From Dactylosporangium sp040605635 (GTDB taxonomy: Bacteria > Actinomycetota > Actinomycetes > Mycobacteriales > Micromonosporaceae): 64,000 nt of DNA. The stretch's first letter is position 1. Every line of letters begins with the position of its first letter. The notes under the pieces were generated by a model. That model searched no databases, had not been told where the DNA came from, and was given only the letters and a program-made list of their open reading frames with translations. Location: contig NZ_JBEXDG010000010.1 of NCBI RefSeq assembly GCF_040605635.1, positions 124,001-188,000 of the forward strand, written 5' to 3'. This document shows positions 28,002 through 37,641 of the stretch, piece by piece. A program made the position numbers and the translations under genes.

Positions 28002-28867
28002 CAGGCCGTCCTGTCCCGGTTCGCCCGGCGGACGACCTCGACGCCGCTGGCGCGCATCGCGTGCAGGAGCGCGTCGGCGAGGTTGGCCTTGGTGACGATG
28101 TCGCCGAACTCGATGCCGAGCGCGACGACGGTCTGCGCGATCTGCGGGCGGATGCCGGAGATGATGCACTCCGCGCCCATCAACCGGGCCGCCACCACCG
28201 TCTTGAGGATGTGCTGGGCGACCTGCGTGTCGACCGCCGGCACGCCGGTGATGTCGACGATCGCGAAGCCCGAGCCGGTGTCGACCAGGGTCTGCAGGAG
28301 CTTCTCCATGACCACCTGGGCGCGGGCGGAGTCCAGCGTGCCGACCAGCGGCACCGCGACGACCCCTTCCCACAGCTTCACGACCGGCGTCGACAGCTCC
28401 AGCAGCTGCTCGGTCTGGTCGGCGATCACCGACTCGCGGGTCTTGGTGTAGGTCTCGAACGTGAACAGGCCCATGTCGTCGACAAGCAGCGACAGCAGCT
28501 GGAAGTCCTTCGGCGTCTGCTCCTCCGCGCCCGTCTCGGTGAGGCCGAGCACGACCTCCTTCACGGTGAACACGAGGCTCGCGGTCTCGCTCGGGGTGAA
28601 GCCCTGCCGGGCCCACGCCCGCGACAGCTCACCGAGCGTCGCCCGGGACTCGCCGCCCTGCATGCCGGCCACATCACCGTCGCCCTCGGCGGTGAGCATC
28701 GCCATCAGCGCGCTGTAGATGTCGCGCACCTGCCGGCTCAGCTCGGCCTGGGTCAGCCGGCCCCGCAGCGTGCGGGCCGCGATCTCCGTCCAATGCCGCA
28801 CGATCGTTTCCTCATGCGTCTGCAGGAGCGCGGTCAGCCGCTGCCGCGCCTCGGCGTCCACCTTCAC
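28001..28867 (-). CDS. rsbR: RsbR-type stressosome sensor
   Basis: A 288-residue protein: residues 1-155 are an all-helical, non-haem-globin-like sensor domain, joined by a linker helix to a C-terminal STAS domain (about 165-285). The STAS part keeps both Thr phosphorylation positions, Thr214 in AVDTQVAQHI and Thr246 in GIRPQIAQTV, equivalent to Thr171 and Thr205 of Bacillus RsbRA. Start is GTG 28867 with a strong AGAAGGAG site 6-7 nt upstream; the frame runs on to 29020, but no good signal lies there. It is the first gene of the operon. Only one RsbR is seen, so other sensors may be encoded elsewhere. Confidence 0.94.
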   Translation of the reverse strand: MKVDAEARQRLTALLQTHEETIVRHWTEIAARTLRGRLTQAELSRQVRDIYSALMAMLTAEGDGDVAGMQGGESRATLGELSRAWARQGFTPSETASLVFTVKEVVLGLTETGAEEQTPKDFQLLSLLVDDMGLFTFETYTKTRESVIADQTEQLLELSTPVVKLWEGVVAVPLVGTLDSARAQVVMEKLLQTLVDTGSGFAIVDITGVPAVDTQVAQHILKTVVAARLMGAECIISGIRPQIAQTVVALGIEFGDIVTKANLADALLHAMRASGVEVVRRANRDRTA

Positions 28868-28982
28868 TCGTGATCTCCTTCTGTCAGCCGTCGGACCGAA
28901 CGGTACCGTCCCGCGTCGGCCGCCGCGAACGTTGCCCCGGATCGGTGTGTCACGACCGCGTCGCCAGGGAACTTGTACGGGC

Positions 28983-29261
28983 ATGGAGACGACATGGAGG
29001 CCCTCCGAGGCACACGGCACGCTGTCCGAGGAGACCCGCGAGCGCCTGCCCGACAGCGTCTACGCGTTCCCGGAGCAGCGCAAGCTGCCGCTCACCGACG
29101 CCAAGCACGTCCGTAACGCGGTCGCGCGGTTCGACCAGGTGCGCGGCGTCAACGACAAGGACCGTGACCTCGCCTTCGCGAACCTCGCGGTGGCGGCGAA
29201 GCACTACGAGGTGGAGCTGTCCGAGGCGAGCTGGCACGAGCTCGGCCGCGCGCCCCACTGA
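28983..29261 (+). CDS. Small DUF6582-like protein
   Basis: A 92-residue soluble protein with the pattern LPDSVYAFPEQRKLPLTDAKHVRNAVARFDQV, then LAFANLAVAAKHYEVELSE. The segment with H-V-R-N-A-x-A-R-F is typical of a small conserved family (DUF6582-like) of unknown function found near phage-like or stress genes. ATG 28983 is the first good start, placed at the domain beginning. It diverges from rsbR with 115 bp between the starts, so it may share the stress promoter region. It ends at a strong bidirectional terminator. Confidence 0.75.
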   Translation: METTWRPSEAHGTLSEETRERLPDSVYAFPEQRKLPLTDAKHVRNAVARFDQVRGVNDKDRDLAFANLAVAAKHYEVELSEASWHELGRAPH

Positions 29262-29310
29262 AATGACACGCCGGCCCACCCGCTGTGCGGAAGCGGGTGG
29301 GCCGGCGTCA
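29261..29310. terminator. Bidirectional terminator hairpin
   Basis: A perfect 15-bp stem (CGCCGGCCCACCCGC at 29269-29283, complement at 29293-29307) with a 9-nt loop and flanking TGAC/GTCA. It lies between the convergent small gene and mdh. Confidence 0.85.
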
Positions 29311-29321
29311 TGTCCTACCGG

Positions 29322-30308
29322 TCAGATCAGGCCGAGACGCTCCACGGCGGTGCGCTCCTCGGCGAGCTCGGCGACCGACGCGTCGATCCGGGCCCGGGAG
29401 AAGTCGTCGATCTCGAGACCCTGGACGATCTCCCACTTGCCGCCGCGGGACACGACCGGGAACGACGAGATCAGGCCCTCCGGTACCCCGTACGAGCCGT
29501 CGGACGGCAGCGCCACCGACGTCCAGTCACCCTCGGCGGTGCCGTTCACCCAGTCGTGGACGTGGTCGATGGCCGCCGACGCCGCCGAGGCGGCCGACGA
29601 CGCGCCGCGCACGTCGATGATCTCCGCACCGCGCTTGGCGACCCGCGGGATGAACTCGTCGGCATACCACTGCCGGTCACCGACGGCCTCGGCGGCGTTA
29701 CGGCCCGCGACCTCGGCGTGCAGGATGTCCGGGAACTGCGTCGCCGAGTGGTTGCCCCAGATGGTGACCTTGCGGATCTCCGACACCGGCACGCTGAGCT
29801 TCTGCGACAGCTGCGCCACCGCCCGGTTGTGGTCCAGGCGGGTCATCGCGGTGAACCGGTCTGCCGGCACGTCCGGCGCGTTGCGCTGGGCGATGAGGGC
29901 GTTGGTGTTGGCCGGGTTGCCCACGACCAGGATCCGGATGTCGTCGGCGGCGCCGGCGTTGATCGCCTCACCCTGCGGCTTGAAGATGCCGCCGTTGGCC
30001 TCGAGCAGGTCGCCGCGCTCCATGCCCTTGGTGCGGGGCCGGGCCCCGACGAGCAGGGCGACGTTGGCCCCGGAGAACGCCTGCTTCGGGTCGTCGAACA
30101 CGTCGACCCCGGCGAGCAGCGGGAACGCACCGTCCTGCAGCTCCAGCGCGGTGCCCTCGGCGGCGCGGGCGGCCTGCGGGATCTCCAGCAGGCGCAGCTT
30201 CACACGGGTGTCGGCACCGAGCAGCTGACCGGACGCGATGCGGAACAGCAGCGCGTAGCCGATCTGGCCGGCGGCACCGGTCACGGTTACGTTCACGGAC
30301 TCGCTCAT
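29322..30308 (-). CDS. mdh: Malate dehydrogenase
   Basis: NAD-dependent oxidation of malate to oxaloacetate in the citric acid cycle; cytosolic, 328 residues. The nucleotide fold starts VTVTGAAGQIGYALL. The substrate Arg residues lie in GARPRTKGMERGDLL. The catalytic Asp and Arg are in TRLDHNRA, and the catalytic His is in IWGNHSATQ. Length and the long TGAAGQIGY type place it with the actinobacterial/cytosolic malate dehydrogenase group. The ATG at 30308 is preceded by an AGGAGA site. Confidence 0.97.
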   Translation of the reverse strand: MSESVNVTVTGAAGQIGYALLFRIASGQLLGADTRVKLRLLEIPQAARAAEGTALELQDGAFPLLAGVDVFDDPKQAFSGANVALLVGARPRTKGMERGDLLEANGGIFKPQGEAINAGAADDIRILVVGNPANTNALIAQRNAPDVPADRFTAMTRLDHNRAVAQLSQKLSVPVSEIRKVTIWGNHSATQFPDILHAEVAGRNAAEAVGDRQWYADEFIPRVAKRGAEIIDVRGASSAASAASAAIDHVHDWVNGTAEGDWTSVALPSDGSYGVPEGLISSFPVVSRGGKWEIVQGLEIDDFSRARIDASVAELAEERTAVERLGLI

Positions 30309-30376
30309 CAGACTTCTCCTGCGGCAGCGGCGGGTGTGCTTGTCCCCACAAACTATCCCTGGCCCCCAACGACCGT

Positions 30377-31156
30377 TCACTCACCGCCGTTTTGATGTGG
30401 CTTGAAGCACTCGATCAGGTAGCGGCTCGTGGAAGCGGTGAACGGGCCCTCGGCCTGGATGCGGTCGTGGAGGGCCCGCAACTGCTCGCGGTAGGCGTCC
30501 ACGGTGAAGCCCGGCACGATCCAGATGACCTTGCGGAGGAAGACGGCGACGGCGGCGACGTCGGAGAACTCCATCCGCAGTCTCACCTCGCGGAGGTCCT
30601 TCACCTCCAGGCCGGCGGCGCGGGCGGCGGCGGCCGCCGCGTCCGGGTGACGGCCCTGGCCGACCGGGGTCGGGCCGAGCATCGCCTCGGTGAGCTCGTG
30701 GACACTGCCGACGCCGACGTGCTGGGCGAGGTACGTGCCGCCCGGGCCCAGGACCCGGGCGAGCTCCGGCCAGCCGGCGACGACCGGGTGCCGGCTGCTG
30801 ACGAGGTCGAACGTGCCGTCGTCGAAGGGCAGCGGGTCCTCGTCGGCGACGTGGGCGACGGTGCCGCCGTACGGGGCGAGCGCCCGCGTGGCGAGGGCGA
30901 CGTTCGGGAGCCAGGACTCGGTGGCGGCCAGGACCGCGGGGGTGGTGCCGGCGCGGCGCAGGGCCCACGCGACGACCTCACCGCCGCCGGTCTGCACGTC
31001 CAGGGCGCGGCCGGCGGTGCGGTAACGCCGGGACAGGAGGTCCGCGTAGCCCCAGGGTGGTCGCTCCTCGGTCGCGCGGCCGTGGAACCAGGAGAAGTCC
31101 CAGCCCTCGACGGGCACGGTCGCGCCTTCGGCGAGGAGCGCTTCGAACTGCGGCAT
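30377..31156 (-). CDS. Class I SAM-dependent methyltransferase
   Basis: A 259-residue Rossmann-fold methyltransferase. Motif I is degenerate, ALDVQTGGGEVV (usual E/D-x-G-x-G-x-G). The acidic end of strand 2 is ATESWLPNVALA, strand 4 is LPFDDGTFDLVSSRHPV, and post-motif LGPGGTYLAQHVG follows. The N-terminal FSWFHGRATEERPPWGY is typical of a family of proteins near the UbiE/RlmA group. The methyl acceptor is unknown. It lies 68 bp upstream of mdh on the same strand. Confidence 0.82.
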   Translation of the reverse strand: MPQFEALLAEGATVPVEGWDFSWFHGRATEERPPWGYADLLSRRYRTAGRALDVQTGGGEVVAWALRRAGTTPAVLAATESWLPNVALATRALAPYGGTVAHVADEDPLPFDDGTFDLVSSRHPVVAGWPELARVLGPGGTYLAQHVGVGSVHELTEAMLGPTPVGQGRHPDAAAAAARAAGLEVKDLREVRLRMEFSDVAAVAVFLRKVIWIVPGFTVDAYREQLRALHDRIQAEGPFTASTSRYLIECFKPHQNGGE

Positions 31157-31197
31157 GACGTGGTTGCACCTTCCGTTGCGGGGGAATCACCGACAGC

Positions 31198-31446
31198 ATG
31201 ACGATCATTGCGCAGACCCAGGTGTTGTGGCTGGCCACGGCCACCGACGACGAGATCCAGGCCGGCCGGGTCATCGGCTGGCAGACCGAGCACGTGCAGC
31301 CGGTGCCACTGGTCGCGTGGACCGACGAGACGGGACTGCTCAGCCGCGTCGGCACGCCGGTCAACCCGGTCGTGTGGCTCGGCGACACCCGCGGCGAGGT
31401 GGTGGAGTCGGCGCAACGCGAGTCCCGCCAGCCCGCCCTGCGGTAG
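31198..31446 (+). CDS. Small hypothetical protein
   Basis: An 82-residue protein without a signal peptide or membrane helix. It is rich in beta-forming, aliphatic and Trp residues (QVLWLATATDDEIQAG, WQTEHVQPVPLVAW, VVWLGDTRGEVV). I do not recognise the family. It diverges from the methyltransferase gene across a 41-bp gap. A codon pattern with GC-rich third positions supports real coding. The following 225 bp (31447-31671) holds nothing I can support. Confidence 0.55.
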   Translation: MTIIAQTQVLWLATATDDEIQAGRVIGWQTEHVQPVPLVAWTDETGLLSRVGTPVNPVVWLGDTRGEVVESAQRESRQPALR

Positions 31447-31671
31447 CCGCGGCAGGTGTACGGCCGGCGACAGGTCGGGCCGCCGCGCGGAGCCGGGACC
31501 GGGCGGGCCGCTCCCGCACGTCGAGTCGCACCCGGGCCTTGCGTCGCGTCGGCATGTCTCGATGTTGTGCCGGTCCCACCCGGGACGCAACCCAGTTCCG
31601 CGCTCACGGGTCATGGGACTCAGCGGGCCCGCACCGGCCGGGTGATCGTCAGGACCGAGGGGGTTTGACGA

Positions 31672-31971
31672 TCACCCGCCCCGCCGCTCGACCTCCCGCC
31701 GGTGCCAGTCCTGGAAGAGCTCGCGTTTGCGGGCCGCGCGGTCGGCGACCTCGGCCTCGATGCCGTTGGCGGCGGTGAGGTAGCCGATCGCCGCGAGCAG
31801 ATCGCCGCACTCCTCGACGAGCCGGTCGCGCAGGTCGGAGCCGTCGTAGTGGGCGGGGTGGCCACCGGTGGCCACCAGCTTGCCGACGACCTGCAGCAGC
31901 TCCCCGGCCTCCTCCGCGACCTTCGCCAGGCCGGGCCACACGCCGGAGCCGATGCCGAACGGGTCGGTCAC
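31672..31971 (-). CDS. MazG-like nucleotide pyrophosphohydrolase
   Basis: A 99-residue all-helical protein of the MazG/dUTPase-like fold that hydrolyses NTPs to NMPs and pyrophosphate. The metal-binding motifs are KVAEEAGELLQVVGKL (E-E-x-x-E) and LVEECGDLLAAIGYL (E-x-x-D). It is the short single-domain type, with no second MazG repeat. Start is GTG 31971; the SUKH gene ends 6 bp upstream on the same strand, so the two are probably co-transcribed. Confidence 0.85.
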   Translation of the reverse strand: MTDPFGIGSGVWPGLAKVAEEAGELLQVVGKLVATGGHPAHYDGSDLRDRLVEECGDLLAAIGYLTAANGIEAEVADRAARKRELFQDWHRREVERRGG

Positions 31972-31977
31972 CGCGGG

Positions 31978-32439
31978 TCACCTCCCGACCCGCAGGCCCT
32001 CCGCGGCGACGAACTCGAGGAAGTCGTCGGCGGCGTGCTCGACGGCGCCGTCCTCGTGGTAGCGGAAGCTGACGGCGTCCTCGCAGATCCCGTCGTGGAC
32101 CACGAAGCCCCAGTAGTCGCCGGTGCCGACGGGCGCGACCGCGACGAACCCGCGGCCGTGTTCGTCGGCGGGCGCGTTGGCGCTGAGCAGCGTCTCCACC
32201 CAGCGGCGGCCCTCGTCGGCGGGGAGCAGCTCGACGAAGAGGAAGCGGCCGGCGCCGTACCGCAGCAGGAACCCGCGGTACTGCTCCGGCAGCCGCACGC
32301 CCAGCCGCCGCTGGACCCGCATGAGGTCCGCCTCGGTGGCCCGCCAGTGGTCGAAGACGGCGACGTCACCGTCGCGCTCGAGGGCCGCGTACCGCCGCAA
32401 CGCCTGCCGCAGCAGGACGTCGAAGTCGGCGAATCGCAC
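31978..32439 (-). CDS. SMI1/KNR4 (SUKH) family protein
   Basis: A 153-residue protein with the SUKH fold: RATEADLMRVQRRLGVRLPEQYRGFLLRYGAG is the classic N-terminal signature. SUKH proteins often act as immunity proteins against polymorphic toxins, but no toxin is adjacent; neighbours are MazG-like and nth, which suggests a housekeeping or unrelated role. The ATG at 32439 begins the domain directly. Confidence 0.82.
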   Translation of the reverse strand: MRFADFDVLLRQALRRYAALERDGDVAVFDHWRATEADLMRVQRRLGVRLPEQYRGFLLRYGAGRFLFVELLPADEGRRWVETLLSANAPADEHGRGFVAVAPVGTGDYWGFVVHDGICEDAVSFRYHEDGAVEHAADDFLEFVAAEGLRVGR

Positions 32440-32461
32440 CGGAGCAGTGTGCCACCGGCGG

Positions 32462-33322
32462 TCACTTCAGCAGCGCCCGGGCCTTCTCGGGGTCGAGCTC
32501 GCCCTTGCCGGCGAGGCCGGTCGACGGGCACTCCTCGGCGAGGGGGCAGGCGCCGCACGCGGGCCTGCGGGAGTGGCAGGTGCGCCGGCCGTGCAGGATC
32601 AGCAGCAGGTTGACCGAGACCCAGTCCTTCTTGTCGAACAGCGCCGCGACGTCGGTCTCGGTGCCCTCGACGTCGCGCTCCGGCCCCCAGGCGAGACGGT
32701 GCGCGACCCGCTCGACGTGCGTGTCGACGGAGATCGCCGGGACCGAGAACGCGTTGCCGAGCACCATGTTGGCGGTCTTGCGGCCGACCCAGGGCAGCTC
32801 GACGAGCTCCTCGAACGTGCCGGGCACCTCGCCGTCGTGCCGCTCGACGAGGGCCGACGCCAGCTTCATGACGATCTGGGTCTTCTTCCGGTAGTACCCG
32901 ACGGGCTGGAGGATCTCCTCCATCTCCGCGGGGTCGGCGGCGGCGAGGTCGGCCGCGGTCGGGTACTTCGCGAACAGCACCGGGGTGACGAGGTTGACCC
33001 GCTCGTCGAGGGTCTGCGCGGCGAGGACAGCGGCGAAGAGCAGTTGCAGCGGCGAGGCGAAGTCCAGCTCGAGGACCGGGTCCGGGTATCTGGCGGTGAG
33101 CAGCCGCAGGATGCGCCGCGCCTGTCTGGTCTTCTCCAGGTCCGGCCCGGCCGGCACGTGGACCACGGCGGCCTTCGAGGGCTTCTTGACGGGGGTCGCC
33201 TTCTTCGCCGCGGCCTTGGCGGCGGTGGCCTTCTTCGGCGCGGCGGCCTTTTTCGCCACGGCCTTCTTCACGGGCGCGGCGGTGGTGGGCTCGGCTGCTG
33301 GGGTCGTGTTCCGGCTCGGCAC
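32462..33322 (-). CDS. nth: Endonuclease III with basic Lys/Ala-rich N-terminal tail
   Basis: A DNA glycosylase/AP lyase of base-excision repair, 286 residues. The helix-hairpin-helix LPWVGRKTANMVL has the catalytic Lys, and VDTHVERV has the catalytic Asp. A 4Fe-4S cluster site C-x6-C-x2-C-x5-C is at CHSRRPACGACPLAEEC. Before the enzyme (from about residue 60) lies a tail of AKKA/PKKA-type repeats resembling histone H1 or mycobacterial HupB tails. Start is GTG 33322; upstream in-frame codons are less likely. The tail probably binds DNA non-specifically. Confidence 0.93.
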   Translation of the reverse strand: MPSRNTTPAAEPTTAAPVKKAVAKKAAAPKKATAAKAAAKKATPVKKPSKAAVVHVPAGPDLEKTRQARRILRLLTARYPDPVLELDFASPLQLLFAAVLAAQTLDERVNLVTPVLFAKYPTAADLAAADPAEMEEILQPVGYYRKKTQIVMKLASALVERHDGEVPGTFEELVELPWVGRKTANMVLGNAFSVPAISVDTHVERVAHRLAWGPERDVEGTETDVAALFDKKDWVSVNLLLILHGRRTCHSRRPACGACPLAEECPSTGLAGKGELDPEKARALLK

Positions 33323-33466
33323 GCAGACGAGCCTACGTCGCCGCGCCGCCGCCTGCGGTCCGCCTCGCCCGCGGCTACGACGTCCGGCGCCGCCGCCGGA
33401 TGTTGGAGCAGATCCGCACGACGAACCCGCCGCCCCCATATTGAGGGCGGCGGGTCAGGCGGTGGG

Positions 33467-35773
<2,307 letters not shown>

Positions 35774-35798
35774 GTCTGACACCTGCCATCAGGATGAG

Positions 35799-35819
35799 GT
35801 TGAGCGTGTCAGGCTTAAG
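35799..35819. promoter_or_regulatory. HAIR-like HspR site upstream of lon
   Basis: On the minus strand the 21 bp read CTTAAGC, then 7 nt, then GCTCAAC, which matches 10 of 14 arm positions of the HspR-associated inverted repeat CTTGAGT-N7-ACTCAAG. It sits 26 bp before the lon ATG, against the end of the monooxygenase gene. Confidence 0.55.
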
Positions 35820-37013
35820 TTACAAAGCGTTCCCTCTGTTCCCGGAAAGATCCCGCGTGTGACCCAGGCCACCGTAGTCCGGCAGGTCGAAGGCCTCCGC
35901 GGTCCGCGTCGCGAGGTGCTTGAACAGGTGTTTCACCGGCGGGAGGTAACGGATCACGCGGAAGAAGCGGTCCCGCTGGGCGATCCTGCGGTCGGTGTCC
36001 GGGACGAGGAAGTCCGCACCGCCGGACGCCTGTTTCTGGCAGGTGGCCACGTAGGGGCGCAGGCGCCGCTCGTACACCTCGAACGCCTTGTCGAAGGGAA
36101 GCCGCCGCAGCTCACCGGCGAGCACATGGGCGCCGACGACGGCGAGACCGGTGCCGTTGCCGCCGGGGCCGCCGGCGTAGCCCGCGTCGCCGAGGAGCAC
36201 GACCCTGCCGCGTGACCACCGGTCCATCCGGATCTGCGTGGTGGAGTCGAACCAGAAGTCGGGCGCGGTCCGCATGGCTTCGAGCAGGCGCGGCACCTTC
36301 CAGCCGGCTGCACCGAACGCCTGGGCGACGACGGCTTTCGGGTGCGTTTTCGTTATTTCGTCATTCGCCGTGAAAAAGAGTGAGACGACTGCTTTGTCCT
36401 TGGTCACCCCGCCGATCGTGACGGTGCGGCGCGGTTCGTTGTACATGAGCGCGGTCCGGTCCAGGCCGAACTCGTTGGCCATGGTGAAGATGCAGCCGTG
36501 GACACCGAGGTCGCGCCGCGGCACCTCGCCGAAGACCAGGTCGCGGACCTTCGAGTTGACCCCGTCGGCGCCGACCACCAGGTCGAACCTCCCCGGCGCG
36601 CCCCGCTCGAAGGTCACGTCGACACCGTCGGCGTCCTGGGTGATCGTGGCGATCGAGTCGCCGAAGACGTATTCGGCGTGGTCGCGGGTGGCGTCGTACA
36701 GCACGGCGCCGAGATCCCCGCGCAGCAGCTCCAGATCGCCGCTGAAGATCGCCGACGGCATGGTCGCCTTCAGCGCGCCGTCGCGGTCGACGATCGCGAT
36801 GTCACCCATGTGCGTGGCCCTGGCCCGCATCGCGTCCAGCAGCCCCATCCGGCGCAGGACCTCCAGGTGGACCCGGCCGCGGAAGTCGACCGCGTAGCCG
36901 CCGCCGCGCAGTGCGGGCGCCCGCTCCACGACGGTGACGCGGTGGCCGAGCCGGTGCAGCCAGAGGGCGAGGGACGGGCCGGCGACGCTCGCGCCGGAGA
37001 TGAGGATGTCCAT
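35820..37013 (-). CDS. FAD-dependent aromatic-type monooxygenase
   Basis: A 397-residue group A flavin monooxygenase resembling TetX/PHBH-type hydroxylases. FAD binding is by LISGASVAGPSLALWL at the N-terminus, FDLVVGADGVNSKVRDL (DG motif) near residue 160, and VVLLGDAGYAGGPGGNGTGLA (GD motif) near residue 285. The substrate is unknown; aromatic compounds or antibiotics are typical. ATG 37013 diverges from a TetR gene across 55 bp containing a dyad operator, so it is likely the regulated target. The stop abuts the lon control region. Confidence 0.92.
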   Translation of the reverse strand: MDILISGASVAGPSLALWLHRLGHRVTVVERAPALRGGGYAVDFRGRVHLEVLRRMGLLDAMRARATHMGDIAIVDRDGALKATMPSAIFSGDLELLRGDLGAVLYDATRDHAEYVFGDSIATITQDADGVDVTFERGAPGRFDLVVGADGVNSKVRDLVFGEVPRRDLGVHGCIFTMANEFGLDRTALMYNEPRRTVTIGGVTKDKAVVSLFFTANDEITKTHPKAVVAQAFGAAGWKVPRLLEAMRTAPDFWFDSTTQIRMDRWSRGRVVLLGDAGYAGGPGGNGTGLAVVGAHVLAGELRRLPFDKAFEVYERRLRPYVATCQKQASGGADFLVPDTDRRIAQRDRFFRVIRYLPPVKHLFKHLATRTAEAFDLPDYGGLGHTRDLSGNRGNAL

Positions 37014-37036
37014 GGCCGGGAAATATACATTCGTCT

Positions 37037-37050
37037 TATACGCTTGTATA
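37037..37050. promoter_or_regulatory. Candidate TetR operator
   Basis: TATAC-GCTT-GTATA is a perfect dyad in an AT-rich stretch between the divergent monooxygenase (start 37013) and TetR (start 37069) genes. A repressor here would control both. Confidence 0.65.
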
Positions 37051-37068
37051 GACCCTAGGATCTGGACC

Positions 37069-37641
37069 ATGGGACATCGCGAGGACCTCCTCGACGGCGC
37101 CGTGCGCTGCATCTACGAGAAGGGCTACGGGCGGACCACCGCCCGCGACATCGTCGCCGCGTCCGGCACCAACCTCGGCTCGATCGGCTACCACTACGGC
37201 TCCACCGAGGCGCTGCTCAACGCCGCACTGGAGAAGGCCCTCGAGGACTGGGGCACGCAGATGGCCACCGCGCTGCTGGCCACCGACGCCGAAGGCCTCG
37301 CCGGTCTGGAGCGTTTCGAGGCGTACTGGACCAGCGTCATCGCCTCGCTCGGCGCGCACCGGCCCGCGTTCATGGCGTCGTTCGACGCGTTCGTGCAGAT
37401 GGAGCACGCCCCCGCGATCCGGACGATGATCTCCGAGGGCATGCGGGACGCCCGCGGGCTGTGGGCGTCGGTGTTCCACGGGATCGACCCCGCCGCCGAG
37501 CCGCAGAAGGCGTTCCAGCTCGGCTCGTTCTACCAGGCCCTGATCAGCGGCGTGCTCACCCAGTGGCTGATCGACCCTTCGAGTGCGCCGAGCGGCCGTG
37601 ATCTCGCCGAGGCGCTGCGGATGATCGCCGCGTCGCTGTGA
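37069..37641 (+). CDS. TetR-family regulator
   Basis: A 190-residue repressor. The N-terminal HTH is at residues 5-50 (LLDGAVRCIYEKGYGRTTARDIVAASG then GSIGYHYGSTEALL). The ligand domain ends in FQLGSFYQALISGVLTQWL. It diverges from the monooxygenase gene, with a dyad between, and its stop overlaps the MFS gene start (GTGA). The three likely form a detoxification unit: sensing, hydroxylation and export. Confidence 0.93.
   Translation: MGHREDLLDGAVRCIYEKGYGRTTARDIVAASGTNLGSIGYHYGSTEALLNAALEKALEDWGTQMATALLATDAEGLAGLERFEAYWTSVIASLGAHRPAFMASFDAFVQMEHAPAIRTMISEGMRDARGLWASVFHGIDPAAEPQKAFQLGSFYQALISGVLTQWLIDPSSAPSGRDLAEALRMIAASL

Noticed and set aside
31447..31671. Short frames on both strands
   Set aside because: No ribosome sites, and Arg/Pro-rich composition; treated as intergenic.
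31978..32439. SUKH protein as an immunity gene of a toxin system
   Set aside because: No toxin-like gene or secretion module lies beside it.
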